In this document: in pieces, positions 52,257 to 64,000 of the stretch
How positions within the stretch are numbered: the stretch's first letter is position 1
How the letters are laid out: every line of letters begins with the position of its first letter
From: Numida meleagris
Lineage: Eukaryota > Chordata > Aves > Galliformes > Numididae
Assembly: GCF_002078875.1 (NCBI RefSeq)
Contig: NC_034414.1
Location: forward strand, 19,931,100-19,995,099
Direction of reading: 5' to 3'
DNA: 64,000 bases
Program-made: the position numbers and the translations under genes
The notes under the pieces: model-generated
What the model saw: only the letters and a program-made list of their open reading frames with translations
What the model was told of the DNA's origin: nothing
The model's database searches: none

Positions 52257-55200
52257 TCTTATCTATCACTTGTAGATGTCTAAGTACACAAACAGATACA
52301 CAACTGCATGGGTGGATGTGTGGATGGATAGCTGGACAGACAGGGGAGGACAGAATAAATGACACTATCACAAACTATGTACTTCCTGGTGATATTGTAT
52401 AACAAGTCTATGTTATCAGTAACTGACTAATGTAGGACTGTACACTTTCTGAGTGTTTTTTTATTACCGGAGAACTCTGGCAACAAGAATAAAAAATATT
52501 GATTTTCTCTAGCATTGAAAGGAGTTATCCTGACAAAATATTTGATCCAACAAAAGGTCTAGAGGGATCTGAAACATATATCTGATGTTTTAGAATAATT
52601 ATTCACAGAGAAAATGAAGAGCACTGTTTTTTTAATTACTCTTTCATTAGCTGTATCTATCTCATTACAGTGGACAGCACTTCCTTTTTCAGTTCCGTGT
52701 AATAATATCAGCAACCTCTGAATAACATTTCTATGGATGAAATCTTGTGTGTGGATGAATACTTGTTCACAAGAATGGCAGAACTCCCAACAATTTCCAT
52801 GAATTATATTACTTATATATGTAGAAGTAAATTTGTCAGCGCAAAACAATGCCTTTGTTTTTCAGTATTTCTTTTGAGATCTCATTTTTCATCTGCTTTT
52901 CTTGAGCTTGCATACACTGTAAGTTCTGCAATCATAGGATAATTTTCAAGGAAAAAAGAAGGTACTTTATGTGAAACAGTGTAGTTCTGTGTAAATTCCA
53001 AATCATGAACAAAAAATGGAGTAAAATGGGGAAGACTGGTAGAGAACAAACCCCTTGACTTGTCTGTGGCTATGGGATATGTATGTGACTTTTGAGCATC
53101 TGTACTCCAAACTTGGAATTTGAAGTCCTTGGTATATACTTTATTTTTCCTTTTGAACTATGGTTTGTAAAGACTATCTGCTGAAAGACTTACTTCACTA
53201 ATACATTGCTGCTTGTGTACAGGAAAGTTTATTGCAGAAAGATTCATCTTGCAGTGGCCTGTAAGGTCCGAACTGAATGAGATTTTTGCTCCTGATGTCG
53301 AAGATTACTTAACCAAACCCCAAAAATTCAAACCCCATGATAATTCCCCAGGGACTCTGTGTTTGCATTTGCATTTTCACAGGATTACCTTGATCTTAAC
53401 GGTACCTAGCTCCTTTATTCATTACTACAGTCTCTGATGATCATCCTATTCCCAAAATAATATGGAAAGAGGGGCAATTCCTTATACCAAAGCTGTCAGT
53501 GGATTTCAGTAATAGTGATAATACCCTGAATTAGAATGAAAGCATTCTGTCTTTTTAAAGGAGGCATTTTACAAGAACGTACAGTTACTGATCTGAAACA
53601 ACCATCAGGATTACTCTATTAAAGTCTGTGAAGTTACATTTTGTATGAATTTGTCCCCACTGCTTGGTAAAATCTTTCTGTTAATTTTACTGTTAAAATA
53701 GATTTAGTAATAAACTACTTGTTTGCAACACACAAAGTTTTTTCAACGGATTGTAAGAGCTATTCACTCTCAACCCTAAGGGGTCTTCAACACATTAACA
53801 TATTTGCACTGGCAAATATGTGTCTAGTTAATTTAAATCACATTGTGTATGTGAAATGACAGATTAACATATCCTCTTGACAAGGACATAGAAAACCAAA
53901 CCACTTTTTCTTCAGTCCATAAACTGGCTACCAGTCAAATGGAAGAAATAAATTACTTTTAACCCTCTGCTGTGTACACACACGTGGAGACAAAGTTCTT
54001 CCCTTTCAGCAGGAGATGTCTGATGCTTTATTTATGAATGTAATAGGACTCAATCATTCAAAACTGTGAAAATATAAAGCTTTGTGCCAACACAAAGAGC
54101 TCACTACATATCACTGGAGCTTCTGTGAGTGGTCACTCAGTGCCAGGCAAAAGCAGAGGAAAGGCCTACTGTTTCCTAGTACTTCTCTTCTTTGAGGCTG
54201 TAGCAGGAGAAGACGTAGGACGTGGTGGTCTCACTGGCCCAAACACACTGCTCACCTCCATGGCATCTCTCAAACACAGCAACAATTCCACAGTATTCAG
54301 TGGCCTTTAAACACTGGAATCTTTTTTTTGTGAACTAAAGTTCATTAAAAGGGAAAATATCCTAACATTTCAGATTGTTTCTGAAGGCTTGTCCTGCAGC
54401 AAAAACTTGGGTCTATGAGTATCCGTTCTAGCCCACATTTTACTCTCCACAATTCAAAATACTAAATTTTTCATTTTCCAATCTCAGTTCTGGGGAAATT
54501 CTCAACCGTGCCAGAGAAACACAATTGTAAGAATGGATTAATTCATCTAAAAACTCAGATGAAAATTGCTGGACTTAAAAACTTGCATAAAAAGCAAAGG
54601 AGTTACAGTTTGCCTTCTGATTTGCAAGGCACAATCTTAAAAAGGAAAATGAAACCTATCCCAGGGGACAATGCTTATAAATAAAATGTTACAGAGAGAT
54701 TATTAATTTATTACCAACATTTTTATCAACTTTCATGATTTTGTTCTAAGTGAGCTTTTTAAATCTACTCTAAAAATGTTAACTTGAACAAAGCTTTTCT
54801 TTATTTTATGGTATAACCAGTCAGACAGAAACTTTGTTTCTTTTTCTCTTTATTCCTGTTCTCTTCAGATCTTTTGTGGCCTATCACCTCTGTCCCTTCA
54901 GCCAGTCTTGGTCTAGGAAGTGCTGTTTTGAAATATGCAGCCCAGAGCTTTGACTTCATGAGTTACAGAAAGGCTACAGCTTGACTAGCCCTGGCAGGTG
55001 TTTGACTGCACTCCGCTCCTAAACCAACCACTGCAAGTGGAAAATCCTCAGAACTATCCCAGGAAACATGCAACGCACACGGTGAGGGCCTCCAACTTTT
55101 CATGAAACACTGATATTTGAGACAGAGTTTAAGCAAGATCACTCAGGAGACTCTTTCCTCCCACACATTCTAATCATATATCTGGAGATAATTACCTGCC

Positions 55201-57715
55201 TGAGTCCCTTGTTATCATTCCTGTTGTTGCCTTAGCTGTACCATTTGAAAGACTATGTTCAGTAATCATAAACATTAAATTCACAGAGTGCTGCAGTAGT
55301 TGTATGCATGTCATTATCATCTTGTTTTATGTATCATGTTCTATTATTTCAAAAAAGATTAAAAAAAATCAAATAGCTATTTCCTCTATCTCATGCCTTA
55401 TCCCTTGGGCATTTGAAGAGTTATTGGATTTTGAGAAACAGGATGATCAGCCTTTATATCATTTTTTGACAATAAACTGAGAAAGAACAACCTTTTTATC
55501 ATCCGAAATCATCAAATCTTCTCCATTAATGCAGTCTTGGAGAGAGTGCTAAATGGGATGTCACTGGAGATGTACTGTTTGAAATACCACACACAATGTT
55601 TTCCCTGTACTTTCTCAATTGTATCATTGTAGCAAGTAAGTGGCTCAGGTAGTATGTTTTCAGGAACAAAGATCTAATACTGAGGGGTTTGTAGGCACCT
55701 TTCAAATCTTAAATGCCAGTTCAGATAGGAGTTTTTCTTAAGAAAGAATGTCATTGGTATTCCTTATCCATTTTCTCAATTTCTTCTAAATATTATTTCA
55801 AAAAACAGTAAGGAATAATCCGAGCGAGGAAGAGACTAGTTTTTTATTTCTGAGGATTAATGCTAGTGGATGTCAGGTCCTCCAGTGAGTTCTGAAAGGT
55901 GAGGCGGCAAGACAGACTTTGGATATAATTTTTCTTAGCTTGTTAGAGGTCCTTCAGATTATATAGGACATACGGCTTTTTAGGGAATAATCTTCTCTGC
56001 CTGTTCTTGGTTATATAGAGTATGTCAGTATGCTCACAGAGTCCTAGAGAAAAATAACTTTCAACATTACCACAGACAACAAAACAGAGCGGAAACCAAA
56101 AAATCTACTGCTGAAATATCCCTGATACAAAATAACTCTGGACATTCCACAAAATGGAAATGAACAACAACAAAAAAAATCATGAAAAACTGGTTAAAAT
56201 ATTTGTAAATATTATTGATGTCAACACTATTATTATCTGAGTTCCGGTTGGCTTTTCATCACATTAGAGGACCAGACATACTACAGAGTGGCTGGAACTG
56301 AAATATGCAGACCTAAAAATGCTAAACAACTGCTCAGATTACTATCTTGGGATATTGTGAGCAGTCACTGATACCAAAAGCGTAGCACTAAGTGACTGAA
56401 GATGCTGGCATAAGCAGCCCCATCACAGTTAGGCGCTTAGAAAATCACGATCCCACCTTTTTTGTCCAATTGAAAGAGATGTGTCTTAATTTTTTTAAAC
56501 TTGTCATGCAGCAAGCCTCATCAAAATTCGCAATTAAGAGAGGGATCTGGCCCATGCGTAATTGGAAAAATATCACTATGTGTCCAGACTCAGGCATACG
56601 AGCAGAACTGTGCATGGCAGACCTAAAGACCAAATGCAAGAACAAAGCCTATTTGCCTTTGTGTTTTTAAGTATTGTGTTTTCATCAGTAGAACATTTGC
56701 TAACCTATACATATATCACATGTAGACATACATTAAAAATCCATACAATTTCTCTTATCTTCTTATTAAAGAACTGAAATAAGTTAAGTTACTCCTGCCT
56801 GTCTGAGACACAAACTAAGCACTTTGTGTTAGAAACAAATTTAAAAAAAAGAGAAAGTTTTACATGATATAACTATGTTATGGAACATGTTAGCTCAGAC
56901 GGCTGCACTTTGCAGAATGACAGGAGGGGGATCTTGTCCTTTGCTGCTGGGTAAGGCCAGGCTCTTGATTCAGTCCATATATTCCTAATAAAACGGTCCT
57001 CTACTCTTTACATACAGAAGTAAATAACACAATAACATTTCACACCCCCCTGAGACAAAAACTCATTACAGACCATTGCAGGCATTTCACTCTGAAGGAA
57101 CTGAGAAAAGTCTGAATTCAGACCTTTTCCTGGAGTCATTCTTATTGCTTGTTGCTTAAATGCACTTTACCTTTCACTAGCAAAATTAATAAATAAAGCT
57201 GCAGTCTGTAAAATACTTATAGAAAATATTCCCTGAAGGGGAGAACTGTGTATGCAAGTTGGATGCTTAGATGAGGATCGTAAATTGCCTCTGTTGGAAT
57301 GGGAGTTGCCTCTGTGTTGGCTTCAGAAGCCCAAGCAGTAATAACACTTTGCGCTCACACAAAAGAGCACCTTTCATTAGGCAGTCTTCAGAGCCTGAGA
57401 AACCTAGAGAAATCCCCACCAACCTTGCAAGGCAAGTTAGCAACAATATTAAATGTGTTTTCAGTATTAATTGGAACGACGTGCTTTTATTATGCTCTGA
57501 ATTTCTGTAATTTGTGATTTTCTCTTCATCCCACATAGGTAAGAGAAGTCAATATCTTAGAAGATTATTAAAAAGTTTACAAGAGAGAAGAAAGATTACA
57601 AGAAAATGCTATTCTGGAAGTGTCAGGAAGATCTTACTGACACATTTAATTGGCTGCTTTTACTTCTGACTTTTTCATACAGCTTTCATTACATACTTTT
57701 TCATATACATCTAAA

Positions 57716-57790
57716 TCTATGTATCCATAACTGTATCAAAACATCTATAGCTATATTCTCTATACCTATACCTATATGATCTATGTCTGT
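57716..57790. repeat. Imperfect CTATA(C)-type simple repeat
   Basis: Irregular repeats of 'ctatac', 'ctatag', 'ctatat' and 'ctatgt' units run through the segment, with the clearest tandem pair 'tatacctatacc' near 57771. It is a decayed hexamer microsatellite. Confidence 0.7.
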
Positions 57791-58234
57791 ATGTCAATAT
57801 ATGTATTTGGCATTCACTTTTAAAGAGGATGACCTTGGTGTTTTCTATGTTCTCCTTGCTCCAGCAGTGCAATCTTAGTATCATGGAACCCACTGGCAAC
57901 TCTATACTGACTTTGTTGGGTTTAGACTATGACTTTTGGAGAAAATAGACTAACATTTAAATCTTTACCAAGCACACCTGCCATACCCTCTTCTCACTCC
58001 TCTCTAACACATATTCTGGGCTGTATTAGGCACTCAGAAAAGTAGGAGTTAAGGATAAAATATACATTTGCTCTGTGTTTTTTTTTTTTTACCACACGTA
58101 GAAACCTGAAGGCTAAAGACAGTCATCTGTATTTGTCAGATCTCCTTTAGGGCAAATGCTTCCTTTGAAGGATATTTCCTTTGCCTTTTGATATAATTTA
58201 GTTTAGCTGTCCTGAGTGTATATGTACATAAATA

Positions 58235-58254
58235 TCTCTCTCTCTCTCTCTCTC
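58235..58254. repeat. (TC)10 microsatellite
   Basis: Ten uninterrupted TC dinucleotides on the plus strand. It is the cleanest dinucleotide tract of this type in the window. Confidence 0.97.
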
Positions 58255-61114
58255 AAATATCCCATTCTTTCACCCCAATTTGATTAATAGCCAGCCAGTT
58301 TGATGTGATTAGAGTTCCACTTCTGTACCTCTGGCAAATGTAGATATTTAAGTAGGCAGTATGAGAAAAGAAGAAGAGTAATCATGTTCCTTAGGAAAAG
58401 TTATATGGCTCTTTGTAAAGAAAACTCTTACAAAAGAGGGATTGCTATGCAAGGTAACTGTGGAAAGGTAATCAAGCATTTTAATATTTTACATGTTTTA
58501 GATATATTTCTCTTATCGTCAGAATTCATATTGCTGGTGCTCTGATTTTTTTTTCCAGCTGTCATTCATCTAATTCACAGCAGTGGCTCCCCAGATTGCT
58601 CTAGTCAATACAGGAGTCAAATTACTTTACCTGCCGACATTCTACTTTTGTCTTCATTCTAAATATCATTCTGCTCTGAGAATATTGTCTCTGCAGGTGC
58701 AGATGTGAGTAGGAATGCCAACAGAAATTAAATGATATTTTATAACTTTTGAGATAGGATATCATTTGTTTTTAGGAGATGATTATATTTTCTACACATA
58801 TTTCATCAGCTAGCATCTCTATTACATCCTGATCCAGCATTCCCTGAAGTTAACATTAATTTTTCAGAGACTTCATGCAGAGCTGGACTAAGCTCAGTAT
58901 GATTGATAGAAAAAGCAATAAATTTAACAATTACTTTGACATTCATATTGCCCCAGTAATTCTTAGATTCCTAAGGAAATAGTAAGTATCTTAATAGATG
59001 AAAATACTGATCATCCCATTCTAGTACTCTCTTCCACAATTGTGCCTACTTAGTCAGCTTCTAGATTATAATTGAATTCCTGACTCTTACAAATTCTTCC
59101 ATATTTAATCCCTGGAAAAAAAAAAAAAGTTGAATGTTTCCGATTTCACTTCAATTTTCAGTCACCATTTTTACTAAAATTGAGAAGTTGGGCAAAATCA
59201 ACAATCTAAGAGTCATTAAATATGTTGAAATGCATGGACTGAGTAGATTTTGCCTAGACAGAAGCTGTCTTTCATTTATTTGTAGATTTTCCGTTTTGTG
59301 GATGTGCCTTTCTTCAACCCTTTTCCTCTCCCCGGCAGAATCATTGTTGTCACCTGTCAAAGCAGTTGTCAGGTAATGGTTGCACAAAACTTTTGTTTCA
59401 GTAGTGACAAGAAGCCTTAAGTGTTCACTCAGTCCCTGAGATTGCTGAAGAACTAAGTGATACAACCACAGCTTATTAAAATTAGATTGTAAAAAAATCA
59501 CCTTAAATGCATATTTATTGATGCCTGCTTTTGTAAGTAAGTGCCAATAAATCTCAATAGATGAATGCTTGCCTAAAGAAATCGTGCAAAACATCCAAAA
59601 ATATGTTATGAATTCATTTAACTATTGAAACAAATATAGATAGAAGAAAGGTTTTGGTATTAGCTCAGCTCTTGCCTGAACTTCAGAGAGGGCTTGTGAA
59701 TGAAAACATAGAAAGAAATAATCTTAAAAGCTTTCATTAGTTGCACACATCTTTGAAAGACTACTTTTGACTAAGTAGAAATATATTCAGAAGTAGAAAG
59801 ACAGTTTTGAGTGTTGTGTTTTCATTGGTTTCCATATCAAAACATAGTGATGTTAGTGAAATTTACTGAAAAAGTTTTTGCTAGTTTTTAAGTGAAGAGA
59901 TCTTACTCTGATGGTTCCATTTATTTCAACAGGAATAGAAATCTGCTTGAGGAGTAAAACATTATTCAGCATGAATAAATGTGGCAGGCTATATTTTCTT
60001 TTAGGACAGAGAAAATGTCCTAAAATTATCCATCAATACGATACAATCCACAGTATGATTTGTTTCAAGTCTTGCAAAACTCTGAATGCCTATAAAGTTG
60101 AGGTTTCCTACCCCAAAATCCACAATCCCAAGGACAAACCTCAAGACAGTACAAAAAGGTCTACATAAATAACCTACAATGACAAACTGCTTATCTTTAA
60201 GTTAGGCGCTCAGCTTCTAGGAAATAGTTGACCAGAAAATGAGTCTGTGGAAAAAGATGAGGACTCACTGATGGCCACTGTTAACAAACAAGACCAGTTT
60301 TTATTTATTAGTTGCAAATTACTTATATGAAATTTAAAGCTATCTACTCGATTCACTGGAAACTGACTTCATTACAGATATTAATTTATTGTCCAAAGAA
60401 CTTGAGTAATCATAGTTTACACAAAAATCTTGTTTGGTTGAGCCAGATAGAGGCTTTACCCACAGCCATTTTGAAAAAATTTATTGCAAGTAACTCTAAT
60501 AAGTACTTATCTTGCTTGGTGATGCTGCTTGATGTCATAAAGCTGTCACTTTAAACCATAGAAACCAGAAGTATGGGACTTGGGAAATTATTTTTACTTT
60601 TTAATAATCTGAATGTGAACAGTACCAAAACCTAAGAATTTGCAGTGTTAAAGTATTCAAAACATTTTTTGATCAAGCAGGGCAATTATAATCCATTTCA
60701 AGGGAACTGGGTTAGATCTGAGTATCCAGTTACTTTCTCAGAGCAGTGTAAACCACACGTAATTCTATTTTAGAAAGACTAAAAGAAACAATCCTTTTGT
60801 ATAAAATCTTATTTCCAAAATTTTAAACTCCATTTAATTCATCACATTAGTGAACAATATTCCTAGATTCAAAAAATTGCTTGTTCCTTGAGACTAAGAG
60901 TCCACTGATTTTCTTTTTAAATCAGTTGTGCACTTCAGCTTTGATCTTGGGCATACTAATTCACAAGAAAGTACAGCACAGTGGTAAAATAACTTTATTG
61001 TCATCCCTAGAGAAACAAAACAAAGGGAACACGGATACAAAAAGCAATAAAACCCCTCAGTCAGTCTTACAGGGCAAAGCAGAGGGCAAAAATCCCCAGC
61101 AGATGTTAAAATCA

Positions 61115-61178
61115 GTGTGGCTAACCTCAATTCAAATAGTCTATGCTGATTTACACCAGCTGAAGTTCAGGAGGTGAA
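61115..61178 (+). mobile_element. Possible ancient amniote repeat relic
   Basis: The block 'tatgctgatttacaccagct' followed by 'gaagttcagg' resembles a phrase (ending '...ttacaccagctgaggatctgg') that I recall as abundant in reptile and bird genomes, belonging to an old, short interspersed family. Only about 50-60 bp are similar. The family identity is uncertain and rests on memory. Confidence 0.3.
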
Positions 61179-64000
61179 AGTCTGAGGTGCAGAGGTAAAC
61201 TACATAAGCTGCTCTAACGGTTGAGGGCACTTCTATCTTTGAGTAAATGATATATCGCTTACCCATTGTAATTATATTCATATTTACCTCTTGCTACCTA
61301 AACCAGTCGGGTTAGCATAAAAGCTATTCTTCAGTTATGTAAGTAATAATGCTGGTTTCTGGAGCTTTTTTAAACTCTAGTCTTTTTCCCAACACGTGCA
61401 TACGCGCTGTGACCTTCTAGTGCCTTTCTAGATTTAACTAGCATCTCAAATGTGTCCTCTTCAAGCCTGTGCTGCATATTCCAAAGGTCACTGCTAAGCT
61501 GAGGCTTTCAGATTTAAGTAGTGTAATACTTCTGTTTTTGCACTTACTGCACTGAATCCTTGTGCAGTACTATATTGATTTTTTGTGATTTTTATTTCAC
61601 TATTTTCAGATTCTACAGTCTCTCTTACCTTGACTTACCAGTTAAATGGCTTGGTTAGTCACACTTTTCTTTTAGTTTGTTCAATCAAAATATGCTTTTG
61701 TATTTATTCTATTTAAAAGTGGCTTCCTTTGCTTTCATTTCTAACCTACAGAACATGTTCTGAAGGGCAATTGAGCCTGAAAGCCTCATCACAACTTGCA
61801 CATTTCAAGGCCTTCCTGCTTGCAGTGCTGCCTCTTCTTTCTGAAGCCCCTCTGAAGATTTTTTTGGTAGCTTAGCCATAGTAAATAGTTTGCAAATTAC
61901 TTTGTGAAGCTCACTGTCTATAAATTTAGCAATAAAGAAACAGTAAGAGTGATATTCATTATTGTTGTACGAGCACGTACTGTGACACAAGGCTGTCTGG
62001 AAATTACAGTGAAGCCTTTTGAATGTAAAGAGAAGTTACCCTATATCAATAAAACCAGCTGCTGCAATTATACAAGGTAGAACTCAGTTCACAACGGCTG
62101 TTGAGCTTTGGAGCACAAGCCAATTACCAGCTGGAATCAGGAATTATTACACCTGGAACAATTAACTGAAATATAATGGAAGGGAACAGGGATTTCCTTC
62201 CAGAACTATTTTAAATTCTTACAATTCTGAGGAAACAGTTTCTTACCTAGCATTCATAGTCATTCAAAGGATAGAGCCCAAACTGTTATGGCCTTACCTA
62301 GCCAATGTGGGCTGAGTCCCACAGCCACTGAAAAAGTAATCAGCCAGTGATGGTGAGACACATACCACAAGAACTTGGAAGAAACTTTGCGTCACGCAAA
62401 GAGGCCTTAGGCTATTTCCTTTTGGCTCCATAGTTTCCAGTTAAGAAATTTGTCATGGCATGTAGTAGTGGTACTAGCATCTTCTGGATCCAAGCTCTTG
62501 GCTCTTGGTCATGAACTCAGCCTTTGCTATATTTCTTTTGTTCCTATAGCAAAACATGGGTTGGTTTTAACCCACCCATTGTTGGCTTCTTGGAAGAAAC
62601 CAAACACAGATACACATTGGTGACAATGGCAGAAGTGAGCTGGAAGTGTGTGCGGAGCCCCAGGATGTCCTTTTCCTAGCTCCTGTCTTCCACAGTATTG
62701 AATTAGATAGGTTGGTGTTAGTTTTCTATAATATTGTAGGGGGGCAACCTCTCCGTGAGTAAAAGGGCTTATTGGTACTACAAGCCTTGTTGCTATTAAA
62801 GGAAAATCATTCTCTCGCAAGCCATGAAGAAACACTGCTGCCCTTTCCATACACTAAAGGAAGGTCTACTTCATGATATATGCACACATAGATACTCGTG
62901 CCCAGATTCCTCTGGTTCCCTTGGCCTTTATAATGCACTTCTTCAACTCCAGTAGCCATCCTTCCCTCCTGCACAGCAGCTGGAGTCCCCTGTGCCTTTG
63001 CTATAACAGTCTAGCCTGTAAATAATGGTACTGCCATAGTTCATCATTGGAGAATGACACTCCTTATCTCACCCTGGGGGGCTGGAATATATGCCTGTGT
63101 GATTGTATATACATTTGCCATCCTATGGCTGTACGGTACCACCTTCACTCAAAACATCTGCTCTTTAAAGACTTTGTTGTACATCAGATCCAAAACCTTA
63201 CTCTGTGCCTGGAAGGCTTAATTTGACAATCTTGTAGCATGGCTTCTTCTGTAACTACCCCATGGAGCCTAATATCAGTGGTAGTAATAAAGTTCTTGCT
63301 GTTTGAAAAATGCAAGTGGTGGCAGTCACCACAGGGTAAGTGAAAACAAAGTACATCAAATCCTGGCACAGCTCAGAAGAATCAGTTTAGGGAGGACTGC
63401 AGAGATATACATTAGGACTATAAAATTCAACACTGACTATACAGATCTGAGATAGAGATTCTTAATTTTTTTTTATTGTTAGTGTATTTATGACTTTTGA
63501 AAGGCTCCATGGTGATGGTCACAGAGATAGAAGACTTTTATTCACAAAAGTGGCATTTTCTGCATTTCAAGACTAATATGCCTCAAGTGCAACTCTTTCC
63601 TAAAGAAATTAATTTCACAGGGAGCAATGAGTAGGACTTTAGGAACTGTGTATCTAACCTATCCATATACCTACATATATGAACACAAATACAGTTTGCT
63701 TAGTTCATTTAAGAAGTTAATATTGCTAAACAACCCTGGAGAAATCAGTGACCTCCTCGTGCGACAAATGAGTGTGGACACAGGGTAGTACATCTACATC
63801 TGGTGGCACTGACAGCAGTGTTTCGCTTGTATCTTTCTCTAAACTATCTGCCTGCATAAGCACCCACAGCACAGCTGTGGTCATCTTTAAATCTTTCAGC
63901 AATGAGTCTGCCTAAACAGAAATTGATACCAAGCTTTGAAAGAAAAAAATGTTTTGTCCAATCTTGTCTAAGGAACTGTCTGAAGCTTTTAGCAGCAGAT

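Larger units (their letters stand above)
52257..64000. other. Long noncoding stretch to window end, no gene recognised
   Basis: No gene is supported over nearly 12 kb. Open frames reach 147 codons (minus, 59151-59594), overlapped by an 80-codon plus-strand frame, with no family resemblance. Simple sequence includes imperfect CTATAC-type repeats at about 57716-57790, T13 at 58078-58090 and (TC)10 at 58235-58254. One possible ancient repeat relic lies near 61.1 kb. No CR1, LTR or mariner sequence was recognised here. Confidence 0.5.

Noticed and set aside
59151..59594. 147-codon minus-strand open frame
   Set aside because: No recognisable domain, overlapped on the other strand by an 80-codon frame, and no promoter or splice context. 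Frames of this size arise by chance in 64 kb.

Overview
This window looks like AT-rich, gene-poor vertebrate nuclear DNA from a bird, most likely a galliform such as chicken. Three kinds of mobile-element relic support this. There are several chicken-repeat-1 (CR1) LINE fragments. There are two pieces of a mariner family resembling the galliform Galluhop/Mariner1 element. There is also one well-preserved solo LTR with the layout of avian alpharetrovirus LTRs. The species call rests on recognising these families from memory, not on an alignment.

I find no supportable protein-coding gene, tRNA, rRNA or other RNA gene. The longest open frames are under 150 codons, lie on both strands, often overlap one another, and resemble no family I know apart from the CR1 and mariner remnants. 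The window is best read as intergenic or deep intronic sequence. A small or weakly conserved exon cannot be excluded by eye.

Layout. 1-14 kb holds unique-looking AT-rich DNA, two short CR1 3'-end fragments (about 5.13-5.27 kb minus, 10.09-10.20 kb plus) and a hairpin/tandem-repeat cluster at 9.89-9.96 kb. 14.16-14.89 kb holds a broken CR1 with a reverse-transcriptase piece and a separate 3' end. 14.9-37.4 kb is noncoding with a TA microsatellite (22.95 kb), a palindrome cluster (23.5 kb) and two stretches that look like conserved regulatory DNA (27.6-27.8 and 36.66-37.14 kb). A mariner terminus lies at 37.38-37.46 kb. Two minus-strand CR1 copies lie at 46.99-47.09 and 47.59-48.0 kb. The solo LTR is at 49163-49541, flanked by an exact 6-bp target duplication. 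An internally deleted mariner is at 51.99-52.26 kb. The remainder to 64 kb is unique-looking noncoding DNA with microsatellites and one possible ancient repeat relic near 61.1 kb.

There is no operon or pathway here. The main biology is a record of transposition: old CR1 and mariner fossils and one apparently young retroviral LTR that still carries promoter and poly(A) signals.
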